Shown piece after piece: positions 1 through 5,342 of a DNA stretch of 6,143 nt. Within the stretch, counting starts at the first letter, position 1; every line of letters starts with the position of its first letter. Source of the DNA: JANPBY01 sp031430645 (GTDB lineage: Bacteria > Actinomycetota > Actinomycetes > DATJPE01). The stretch lies in NCBI GenBank assembly GCA_031430645.1, contig JANPBY010000197.1, positions 1 through 6,143 of the forward strand, in the 5' to 3' direction. The position numbers and the translations under genes are program-made. Under the pieces are notes generated by a model. It had not been told where the DNA came from and made no database searches. It saw nothing but the letters and a program-made list of their open reading frames with translations.

Positions 1-1
1 C

Positions 2-733
2 GCCGTTGGACGCCACCTGGGCTTGCCGGAGGACGACCCAGTCACCGTCGCAGATCGCCGCGTCGACCATCGAGTCACCCTTGACCTCGAGCATGAACAA
101 TGCCGCTCCTGACAGGTCGGCGTCGCCGACGATTTGCCGCGGCAAGGCGAAGACGTCCTCCACAGCTTCATCAGCCAGGATCGGCGCTCCGGCGGCAATC
201 CGGCCGAGCACCGGGACATAGGTCGGCTTCGGCCGCTGGTCGTCGTAGCCGGTCTCGTCGATGTCGACCGGCCCGTTGGGTGAGTTCTTGGCCGTGCGGC
301 TGTTGGGACGCGCAGCCTCCCCGGACTCCGGTGAGAAGACCTCGATGGCACGAGGCAGGTTGGGGTCACGCCGGATGTAGCCCTTGCGCTCAAGGACGTG
401 CAGCTGGTGGGCCACCGAGGACGGCGATGTCAGACCGACGAGGGACCCGATCTCGCGCATGGACGGGGGATAGCCGCGGGTCTCGACGGCGTTGCGGATG
501 CAGTCCAGGATCTTGCGCTGGCGCAGGGTCAGGCCCTGGCCGTCGGGCCAGCCGTCGGGCAGCGCGGTCACGGTCGCGCCCGGTGGGCGGCCGCGGCGCG
601 GCTTGCCGGTCACGGGATCGATGGTCGACGGCAACGTCTCCTTGGTGCGGCGCCGCGCGGCGGGTTTGGCCGCCGGCTTGGCGGCGGCCTTCGCCGGTGC
701 CTTAGCCGGTGCCTTCGGCGGGGTCTTCGCCAT
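2..733 (-). CDS. lexA: LexA, SOS transcriptional repressor (C-terminus off the left edge)
   Basis: LexA represses the DNA-damage (SOS) regulon and is inactivated by RecA-stimulated self-cleavage. The frame is open from ATG 733-731 to the left edge, giving 244 residues. Residues 1-31 are a Lys/Ala/Pro-rich tail. A GRPPG motif follows near 48-52, then the winged helix-turn-helix at about 67-130 with the actinobacterial signatures GYPPSMREIG and SSVAHQL. The S24 peptidase domain begins near 171. The Ala-Gly self-cleavage site is A181-G182 in RIAAGAPILA, and the catalytic serine is S221 in KGDSM. The catalytic lysine should lie just beyond the edge. The start is supported by GGAGG (plus positions 741-745) 7 bases upstream. 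The gene is divergent from the LysM gene across a region with SOS-like sites, implying autorepression. The basic tail is longer and more repetitive than I would expect for LexA. Identification is near certain. Confidence 0.97.
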   Translation of the reverse strand, partial: MAKTPPKAPAKAPAKAAAKPAAKPAARRRTKETLPSTIDPVTGKPRRGRPPGATVTALPDGWPDGQGLTLRQRKILDCIRNAVETRGYPPSMREIGSLVGLTSPSSVAHQLHVLERKGYIRRDPNLPRAIEVFSPESGEAARPNSRTAKNSPNGPVDIDETGYDDQRPKPTYVPVLGRIAAGAPILADEAVEDVFALPRQIVGDADLSGAALFMLEVKGDSMVDAAICDGDWVVLRQAQVASNG

Positions 734-916
734 GAGGGGTCCTCCAGGTGGCTGAGCGGGGCTGACGTGGTGCTGGCGGGCGGTGCTGGTGGGACTCGTG
801 AGCTTGCTGAGCAAGAACTGTCGGTGCTGACCGAGAGGCTTCGTCACGTGATCCAGATGCGTGTTCCAGCCTTCGGTGGCGTCGAGATCGACCCTATCCG
901 GAGACGTACGCGTGTT

Positions 917-932
917 CGGCACATCTGTTCGA
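917..932. promoter_or_regulatory. Candidate SOS box 1 (LexA operator, degenerate left half)
   Basis: The site reads CGGCACATCTGTTCGA. Against the actinobacterial SOS palindrome TCGAAC-N4-GTTCGA the right half is perfect and the left half matches 3 of 6. It ends 184 bases upstream of the lexA start codon. The stretch around it matches the second site at 996-1011 in 14 of 17 positions as a direct repeat, which suggests that the two were selected or duplicated together. It is a weaker operator candidate than the second site. Confidence 0.5.
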
Positions 933-995
933 CTAAATCTCGGCGTGTCGTGGACTCAGGTCGGCGGCGCATGCTAAACATCGTACATCCGTCCG

Positions 996-1011
996 ACGGA
1001 CACCTGTTCGA
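996..1011. promoter_or_regulatory. Candidate SOS box 2 (LexA operator)
   Basis: The site reads ACGGACACCTGTTCGA. Against TCGAAC-N4-GTTCGA the right half is perfect and the left half matches 4 of 6, giving 10 of 12 conserved positions. It lies 103 bases upstream of the LysM gene start and 79 bases from the first site. It is well placed to repress the LysM gene and probably lexA too. LexA autoregulation and SOS control of the adjacent LysM gene are established in mycobacteria and corynebacteria, so the position supports the call. Confidence 0.72.
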
Positions 1012-1114
1012 CTGTCCACAGGCGAGTTTCATCAGATTTCAGCAGATGAGGGTCGAAGCCAGGCACCACCAAGAGCACCAGCCGCAGCAAGTACTCACCA
1101 AAGAGGAGGCCATC

Positions 1115-1591
1115 ATGGCCACGCAGACCCTGGTCCGACCCAGCACTCCCGAGCTGTCCCGCCCGCCCCGTGAGCAGAGCGCGCCGAGCATGCGAGTCCG
1201 GTTGATGTTGGAGCCTGCGTTGGAGCCTGCGCTGGAGCCAAGATCGACGACCTATGCCGTACGAGCTCCGCGTCCAGCTCCCGTGGCTCCGAAGTCCGGG
1301 GTGCGGATCACCCGGCGGGGGCGGATCACGCTGCTTCTGCTGCTGACGGCGCTCGCCCTGCTGCTCGGTGCGCTGCTCCAGTCCGGGGCACCGGCCGTCG
1401 CATCCCCGGACGGGCCGAGCGGTGCGGTGACCCGAACGGTGACGGTTGGTCCGGGGGAGACGCTGTGGCAGATCGCCCGCGACGTACGCCCAAACGCCGA
1501 CCCCCGCGAAACGGTTGCACGCATCCAGGAACTGAACGGGCTGACCACCGCAACGGTCTGGGCCGGCCAGCCGCTCATCGTCCCCGCCTGA
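1115..1591 (+). CDS. LysM membrane protein, DivS/ChiZ-like SOS cell-division suppressor
   Basis: This 158-residue protein has an Arg/Pro-rich, probably disordered cytoplasmic N-terminus (1-70) and one strong transmembrane segment (about 71-88, Leu-rich). A short linker precedes a single C-terminal LysM domain (about 107-157, with GETLWQIARDV and AGQPLIVPA), which should bind peptidoglycan outside the membrane. This architecture and the position divergent from lexA match DivS of Corynebacterium glutamicum and ChiZ (Rv2719c) of Mycobacterium tuberculosis, which block cell division during the SOS response. The sequence shows no recognisable catalytic domain. ATG 1115 was chosen because AAGAGGAGG lies 5 bases upstream; the frame stays open much further upstream, but that stretch overlaps lexA and the operators. 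A LEPA-type residue repeat occurs at 32-42. Domain assignment is firm; the division-suppressor role is inferred from architecture and synteny. Confidence 0.9.
   Translation: MATQTLVRPSTPELSRPPREQSAPSMRVRLMLEPALEPALEPRSTTYAVRAPRPAPVAPKSGVRITRRGRITLLLLLTALALLLGALLQSGAPAVASPDGPSGAVTRTVTVGPGETLWQIARDVRPNADPRETVARIQELNGLTTATVWAGQPLIVPA
1207..1239 (+). repeat. 12-bp tandem repeat inside the LysM gene (about 2.75 copies)
   Basis: The unit GTTGGAGCCTGC occurs at 1207-1218 and again exactly at 1219-1230, followed by a partial copy GCTGGAGCC at 1231-1239. It is in frame and encodes repeated Leu-Glu-Pro-Ala in the disordered cytoplasmic tail. The near-perfect nucleotide identity suggests a recent slippage expansion. 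Confidence 0.85.
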
Positions 1592-1669
1592 ACCACGGCA
1601 GGGTGATCATCTTGAGTTCCAGTCACCCAGTGGCAACCTTTCGGGTTAGTTTCGCGTCCTAGGTAGTAG

Positions 1670-1685
1670 GTGCCGTCGTCGGCAC
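1670..1685 (+). terminator. Short hairpin between the LysM and FG-GAP genes
   Basis: GTGCCG-TCGT-CGGCAC forms a perfect 6-bp stem with a 4-base loop, in the 113-base gap after the LysM stop codon and 19 bases before the FG-GAP start. There is no T tract. It could be a weak terminator for the SOS-controlled LysM transcript, or a structure in the FG-GAP leader. The function is uncertain. Confidence 0.35.
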
Positions 1686-1704
1686 TAGAACGACTCCGGA
1701 GCGC

Positions 1705-3249
1705 ATGGACGGGATGTCGATCATGGGTGGACACGCGCGAGCACGTTCATGGACGAGCGCCAGCATCGAGGTGTCCCTTGGGGTGGCGGCCGTGGCCGCT
1801 GCTCTGGTTGCCGGGTCGATCGCCGCGCCGATGGCTAACGCCGCGCCTGCCGGGGTGCGAGCTGACCTGACCGATTGCCTGGTCGAAGCCGGAGTGGACC
1901 TGGTGGTCGGACTTCCGTCGTACGACGTGGGTGGAGTCGTCAACGCCGGCGCCGTGGTGGTCCTTCGCGATGTCGGCGGGGCGTCGACCCTGCGCCAGCC
2001 GACCTCACGGCAGGTGCTCACCGCTTCGTTCTTTGGAGCGCCCGTGCAGGCCAGCGCCCGGGTGGGCTCGGCCGTCGTCACCCAGGACATCGATGCAGAT
2101 GGCTGCCTCGAGATCGTGGCGGGGGCACCGGGCACCGAAGACTCCCGCGGCGCGATCCTCATCTCCGGGGGAGCGCGCCTGACATCTGCGGATCTTGGCC
2201 GCCCCCGACAGGTCGGCGCCCGCTTCGGAGCGGCTTTGCGCGGGCTCGAACCCATGTGGGGAGGGCTGGAGCTGTTGGTGGGGGAGCCCGGCGCGACCGT
2301 CGACGGTGCGGCTGGAGCGGGCCGGGCGTACGGCGTCTCGAAGCTGGGCGACCCTGCACTCCGGGCAGCCCAGGTCTACGAACAAGGACACGGGGACGTG
2401 AGCGGGGCCAGCGAGGTGGGCGACCACTTCGGGGCGGTGCTCACCGGCGGATACAGCGATGCCTATGCCCAGGTCGACACCGCCTACCTGCTGATCGGCG
2501 TGCCGGATGAGGACATCGGCTCCCAGGTGGATGCCGGGAGGGTCGTGCTCATCGGCGAGAACGGGGGGTCGACTTTGAGCCAGGACTCCCCAGGGGTGCC
2601 GGGAGCTGCTGAGGACAGGGATCACTTCGGGGCTTCGGTGGCGCTGGACGGGTACGAGGGCGTGCTGTGGTTCGGCGCCCCCGATGAGGACCTCGGGACT
2701 CGGTTCGAGGACGCGGGGATGATCCTCGAGGCCGTGGTGGGCGCCGACGGGCTGATGCGGCCAGGAGCCACGGCGCGCACCCAGGACTCACCTGGTGTCG
2801 GGGGCGCGGTTGAGGCGGACGACAGGTTCGGGGCGTCGCTGTGGTGGCACCAGGCGGGTGCTCCCGGAGACAGCGCCGGGTCCCTGCGCGAAGCAGGCGC
2901 CCTGTCGGCTTTCGTCGGGGGCGGTGGCCGGTTTGCGCAAGGCAGCGGGGCACCGGGCATCCCCGAAGCCTTCGATCACTTCGGCGCCAAGATGTCCGGC
3001 TTCGCCTTCTACGACGACGGGGCCGGTACCTCGGGGGCCGCCCTGGTTCTCACCGTTCCCGGTGAGAACGTCGGGGCGGTGGCCGACGCCGGGCTGTTGG
3101 CGCTACAGGGTTGGCTCGGCGACTCCTCCGGGCCACGGGCGCAGGCGTTTATCCAGATGCAGACTCTGGCCAAGCCGCAACCCGGGGCGGGGACGGGCAT
3201 GAACGTCGCGAGTACGGCCGACCGCGGTTGGAACGCCCCGACCGGCTAG
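1705..3249 (+). CDS. Secreted FG-GAP (integrin-like) beta-propeller protein
   Basis: This 514-residue exported protein has an Arg-containing n-region, a hydrophobic stretch near 23-42 and a likely signal-peptidase site after A46 (MANA-AP). The rest is built from FG-GAP repeats. Seven loops of the type GAPxEDxGxxxDAGxVxL start near 69, 140, 193, 265, 324, 385 and 451, and HFGA/RFGA turns fall near 173, 241, 308, 375 and 426. This fits one seven-bladed propeller as in the integrin alpha N-terminus. Only one blade keeps a canonical Ca-binding loop, DIDADG at 128-133. The only two cysteines, C58 and C134, sit in comparable places in blades 1 and 2 and might pair. No LPxTG motif, C-terminal membrane segment or enzyme domain is visible. 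The ligand is unknown. The start is uncertain: GGAG lies only 3 bases before ATG 1705, and ATG 1714 or 1723 are alternatives that keep the signal peptide. Confidence 0.87.
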   Translation: MDGMSIMGGHARARSWTSASIEVSLGVAAVAAALVAGSIAAPMANAAPAGVRADLTDCLVEAGVDLVVGLPSYDVGGVVNAGAVVVLRDVGGASTLRQPTSRQVLTASFFGAPVQASARVGSAVVTQDIDADGCLEIVAGAPGTEDSRGAILISGGARLTSADLGRPRQVGARFGAALRGLEPMWGGLELLVGEPGATVDGAAGAGRAYGVSKLGDPALRAAQVYEQGHGDVSGASEVGDHFGAVLTGGYSDAYAQVDTAYLLIGVPDEDIGSQVDAGRVVLIGENGGSTLSQDSPGVPGAAEDRDHFGASVALDGYEGVLWFGAPDEDLGTRFEDAGMILEAVVGADGLMRPGATARTQDSPGVGGAVEADDRFGASLWWHQAGAPGDSAGSLREAGALSAFVGGGGRFAQGSGAPGIPEAFDHFGAKMSGFAFYDDGAGTSGAALVLTVPGENVGAVADAGLLALQGWLGDSSGPRAQAFIQMQTLAKPQPGAGTGMNVASTADRGWNAPTG

Positions 3250-3310
3250 TCCGGGCCCTCTTGCTGGTCGACCGTCGGCCGCGATCGCGCTCCCTGGATC
3301 GGCATCTGGG
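3250..3310. other. Convergent gap between the FG-GAP and DUF559 genes
   Basis: This is a 61-base gap between converging stop codons. It contains the perfect 8-base palindrome GCGATCGC (3281-3288), but I see no stem long enough, and no T tract, to call a terminator. Confidence 0.4.
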
Positions 3311-4207
3311 TCAGGCGGCGGCGGCCATCAGCTGGGCCTTGACGAGGGCGATCAGCTCCCATGGCCGGCGCAGGACCAGGTCTGCGGTCACGATGAGCAG
3401 CGTCCAGCCGGCGGCCATGAACTGATTGCGGCGCTGTGCATCGACCCGGCGCTGCTTCTCGGTGAGATGGTCCCGGCCGTCGTACTCCACGATGAGCTTC
3501 GCCTCCCGCCACACCAGGTCGCCCTCGGCCAGCCATTCACCGTCGGCGTCCAGGACGGCGACGTTCACCTCCGGTGCCGGGCAGCCGCCCAGGATGAGGA
3601 CGACGCGGGTGCGGCTTTCCATCGGGGATCGCGACCGCCCGTCGAGGAGCGGCAGCGCGGCGCGCGCGTTGACGACACCTCGCCGACCACCCGCCCAGGT
3701 GACGATCGCCGTGAGCTCAGCCAGGGTGGCGCAGCCTCGTCCCACGATCGCGTCGCCGAGCGCCACCAGGTCAGGCAGGTCAAGCTCCGCGGCGCGGTCC
3801 AAGAAGGTGCGAGCTGGCGAGGTAGCCGGGCCCCAGCGGGTGGCGACCACCTGGTCGGGCGGCAGCGCCTCCACGTGGCACGAGGCGGTGAGGTGGCGGG
3901 ATCGGGGGCCGGTCGTGGGGACTGTGAAGTGGACCCGCAAGATGCCCCTTTCATGGACGCCCGCCGGCAGCCGAAGGGCCGCAGTGGCGGTGTGGTGACT
4001 CAGCACCGCTTCGGGAATCGCCAGACACGCCGCTCGGCAGAACAGTTCAAGGGTGAGCGGGGCGCTTGCGGCGACATAGACCTCGCGGGCCAGCCGGCGA
4101 AACCTGGAGCCGCGCAACATGCGCTCAGTGATGCCGTACGTCTGCGCCTCGGCCCGGGTGAACGGCCCCGCGCGCAGCTCTGGGGGGAGCGGGACGGTCG
4201 GCCTCAT
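3311..4207 (-). CDS. AbiEi-like winged-helix / DUF559 (Vsr-like nuclease fold) protein
   Basis: With the start at ATG 4207-4205 the protein has 298 residues. Residues about 13-50 (PFTRAEAQTYGIT, LRGSRFRRLAREVYV) resemble the winged helix of AbiEi-type antitoxins. The next block (about 54-185, with LSHHTATAALRLP) is typical of actinobacterial proteins annotated as AbiEi-family or DUF559. The C-terminus (about 197-295) has a DUF559/Vsr endonuclease-like pattern: E197 in PMESRTR, D230 in EGDLVW, E241 and D243 in VEYDG, H247, D256, and GWTLLIVT. These could be acidic PD-(D/E)XK-type active-site residues. No AbiEii nucleotidyltransferase toxin is adjacent, so a toxin-antitoxin role is not supported here. 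The frame also allows a start at 4351, adding 48 residues without recognisable domains; homologs usually begin near the winged helix, so I chose 4207, with a weak GAGGG 13 bases upstream. The biological role is unknown. Confidence 0.85.
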   Translation of the reverse strand: MRPTVPLPPELRAGPFTRAEAQTYGITERMLRGSRFRRLAREVYVAASAPLTLELFCRAACLAIPEAVLSHHTATAALRLPAGVHERGILRVHFTVPTTGPRSRHLTASCHVEALPPDQVVATRWGPATSPARTFLDRAAELDLPDLVALGDAIVGRGCATLAELTAIVTWAGGRRGVVNARAALPLLDGRSRSPMESRTRVVLILGGCPAPEVNVAVLDADGEWLAEGDLVWREAKLIVEYDGRDHLTEKQRRVDAQRRNQFMAAGWTLLIVTADLVLRRPWELIALVKAQLMAAAA

Positions 4208-4448
4208 CGGGGCAGCGTCGCCCTCGCTTGCGTGGTCCGGACAGGAGGCGCAGCCGATCTGTGGACGGCACGCGTCTTGTGTACGAGGTCCAGCCGGCGC
4301 GCCAGATCCAGTGGCGAGAAACCGACCGGTTTCGCCCTCCAGATCGGTCACTTTCCCGCCACTCGACCGGCCGCCGGGCGTGGAACGGGCGGCGACACGC
4401 CGAGGTCAGACGTGACTCTTGCCACTGTCGGTGCCAGGGCTTACGGTT

Positions 4449-4464
4449 CCCCTACATCTAGTAG
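4449..4464. promoter_or_regulatory. NrdR box 1
   Basis: CCCCTACATCTAGTAG contains the core CTACATCTAG, which fits the NrdR-box core CWAYATNTWG at every position (4452-4461). It is paired with a second site exactly 32 bp downstream, about three helical turns, which is the usual arrangement of tandem NrdR boxes upstream of ribonucleotide reductase genes. It lies upstream of nrdR-nrdJ, so autoregulation and repression of nrdJ are expected. Confidence 0.8.
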
Positions 4465-4480
4465 TTACACCGTTGTGGTC

Positions 4481-4496
4481 CCTCCACAGATAGTGG
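4481..4496. promoter_or_regulatory. NrdR box 2
   Basis: CCTCCACAGATAGTGG has the core CCACAGATAG (4484-4493), matching CWAYATNTWG at 8 of 10 positions. It carries the dyad CCAC-N5-GTGG and overlaps a longer inverted repeat CTCCAC-N8-GTGGAG (4482-4501). The 32-bp offset from box 1 puts both on the same face of the helix. It ends 186 bases before the nrdR start, implying a long untranslated leader if the promoter overlaps the boxes. Confidence 0.7.
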
Positions 4497-4590
4497 TGGA
4501 GTGCCCACAGGTTCTCAACAAGCTATCCCCAATTCCATCCACAGGACGGCCGGCAAACCGGGACATATCCGGGCACCGCGACCGGTTCGT

Positions 4591-4667
4591 CCAGCACCAG
4601 CACCTGCACCTCTGCATACCAGCACCAACCCGCACCGACCCTGCCGACCGCACCGAACCCCCCCTCG
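4591..4667 (+). other. C-rich, G-poor untranslated leader of nrdR
   Basis: By my count 42 of these 77 bases are C and 12 are G on the nrdR-sense strand, with repeats of the type CAGCAC and CACC. The stretch directly precedes the nrdR ribosome binding site. Unstructured C-rich, G-poor RNA is what the Rho factor binds, so a Rho-dependent attenuation site is possible. That role is inference only. Confidence 0.35.
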
Positions 4668-4682
4668 AAGGGAGCGCCCGCG

Positions 4683-5252
4683 ATGCACTGCCCGTTCTGC
4701 CGTCACGAGGACTCCCGCGTGGTCGACAGCCGTACGGCCGATGACGGCACCGCGGTCCGCCGCCGGCGCCAGTGCACGGCCTGCGACCGCCGCTTCACCA
4801 CGGTCGAGACCGCAAGTCTCACCGTGGTGAAGCGCTCCGGTGCCACCGAGCCGTTCAGCCGAGCCAAGGTGCTCACCGGCGTACGTAAGGCCTGCCAGGG
4901 CCGCCCGGTCTCCGAGGACGACCTGGCCCGGCTCGCCCAGCGAGTCGAGGAGGGCGTACGCGCCACCGGCGCCGCCGAGATCGAGGCCCACGAGGTCGGC
5001 CTGGCCGTCCTGGGGCCGCTGCGCGAGGTCGACGAGGTCGCCTACCTGCGCTACGCGAGCGTCTACCGGTCCTATGACTCCCTCGAGGACTTCGAGGCCG
5101 AGATCGCGCTCCTGCGGGCCGAGCACCAGCTCGACTCCGTGGTGAGCGGCGACGGCGACGGCCCCCCGAGCAGGACACCTGAACTGTCGGAGGTTGAGCG
5201 GAAGATCGACCTCCTGGACACCCGCAGCGAGCACCAGACCGAACCCAGCTAG
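4683..5252 (+). CDS. nrdR: NrdR, ribonucleotide reductase transcriptional repressor
   Basis: NrdR binds ATP/dATP through an ATP-cone and represses ribonucleotide reductase operons when deoxynucleotides are plentiful. The 189-residue protein starts with a zinc ribbon whose ligands are C3, C6, C31 and C34 (MHCPFC and QCTAC), followed by RRFTTVE. The ATP-cone spans about 47-139 and includes VVKRSGATEPF and YLRYASVYRSY. Residues about 150-189 form a polar, acidic extension beyond the usual NrdR length (E. coli 149). AAGGGAG (4668-4674) sits 8 bases before ATG 4683. Paired NrdR boxes lie upstream and nrdJ follows 90 bases downstream on the same strand, so a shared, autoregulated transcript is likely. 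Identification is near certain. Confidence 0.98.
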   Translation: MHCPFCRHEDSRVVDSRTADDGTAVRRRRQCTACDRRFTTVETASLTVVKRSGATEPFSRAKVLTGVRKACQGRPVSEDDLARLAQRVEEGVRATGAAEIEAHEVGLAVLGPLREVDEVAYLRYASVYRSYDSLEDFEAEIALLRAEHQLDSVVSGDGDGPPSRTPELSEVERKIDLLDTRSEHQTEPS

Positions 5253-5277
5253 CCCCACAAGACCCCCCACAGACGCC

Positions 5278-5297
5278 CCCGGATGAGGAAGTCCGGG
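5278..5297 (+). repeat. Inverted repeat between nrdR and nrdJ
   Basis: CCCGGA and TCCGGG form a 6-bp stem around an 8-base loop in the 90-base gap between the two genes. No T tract follows. It may be a processing or attenuation structure that sets nrdJ level relative to nrdR, but chance is also possible in such GC-rich DNA. Confidence 0.35.
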
Positions 5298-5342
5298 ACC
5301 CCGACTGACGTTGAACCAAAGAGGCGAGAGGACCACCAGCAC

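Larger units (their letters stand above)
734..1114. promoter_or_regulatory. Divergent lexA / LysM-gene control region
   Basis: These 381 bases separate two divergent genes and contain no convincing gene. They hold two SOS-box-like sites (917-932 and 996-1011), the lexA ribosome binding site next to 734, and a strong AAGAGGAGG ribosome binding site (1101-1109) 5 bases before the LysM start. Possible minus-strand -10 hexamers for lexA are TACGAT (plus 984-979) and TAGGGT (plus 896-891), lying downstream of the two sites in the lexA direction. A weak plus-strand -10 candidate, TCAGAT, lies at 1032-1037. These promoter assignments are guesses from hexamer resemblance only. Confidence 0.7.
4208..4682. 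promoter_or_regulatory. Divergent DUF559 / nrdR intergenic region
   Basis: These 475 bases hold two NrdR-box-like sites (4449-4464 and 4481-4496), a C-rich leader (about 4591-4667) and the nrdR ribosome binding site. The stretch 4208-4440 shows nothing I can name. It may hold the DUF559 promoter on the minus strand, or an N-terminal extension of that gene if the start at 4351 is used. I could not assign a convincing -35/-10 pair for nrdR. GCCACTG near 4421 resembles part of a cobalamin riboswitch, but the rest of that element is absent. Confidence 0.6.

Noticed and set aside
1012..1020. DnaA-box-like CTGTCCACA (one mismatch to TTGTCCACA) next to SOS box 2
   Set aside because: It is a single site with no cluster and no replication-origin context; likely chance.
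844..1032. 62-codon open frame on the minus strand in the lexA/LysM gap
   Set aside because: It overlaps both SOS-like sites, has no good ribosome binding site and no family resemblance.
398..1114. Upstream extension of the LysM frame by 239 codons
   Set aside because: It would overlap lexA antisense and both SOS sites; the AAGAGGAGG ribosome binding site before 1115 fits the shorter protein and the family length.
4208..4351. N-terminal 48-residue extension of the AbiEi/DUF559 protein
   Set aside because: The added segment has no domain resemblance and homologs start near the winged helix; kept only as an alternative start.
4390..4450. Possible cobalamin riboswitch because of GCCACTG near 4421 upstream of a B12-dependent enzyme
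   Set aside because: The other conserved elements (the GGGAA and CCGGTG blocks and the B12-box AGYCAGGA) are not found in the expected order. In Streptomyces the B12 riboswitch is on nrdABS, not nrdRJ.
3467..4744. 425-codon open frame on the plus strand
   Set aside because: It is antisense to the DUF559 gene, runs through the NrdR boxes and into nrdR, and has no domain.
5283..5300. GATGAGGAAGTCCGGGACC-like stretch resembling the conserved 5' region of RNase P RNA
   Set aside because: The similarity covers only about 15 bases and the gap between nrdR and nrdJ is 90 bases, far too short for rnpB. No other conserved RNase P segments are present.
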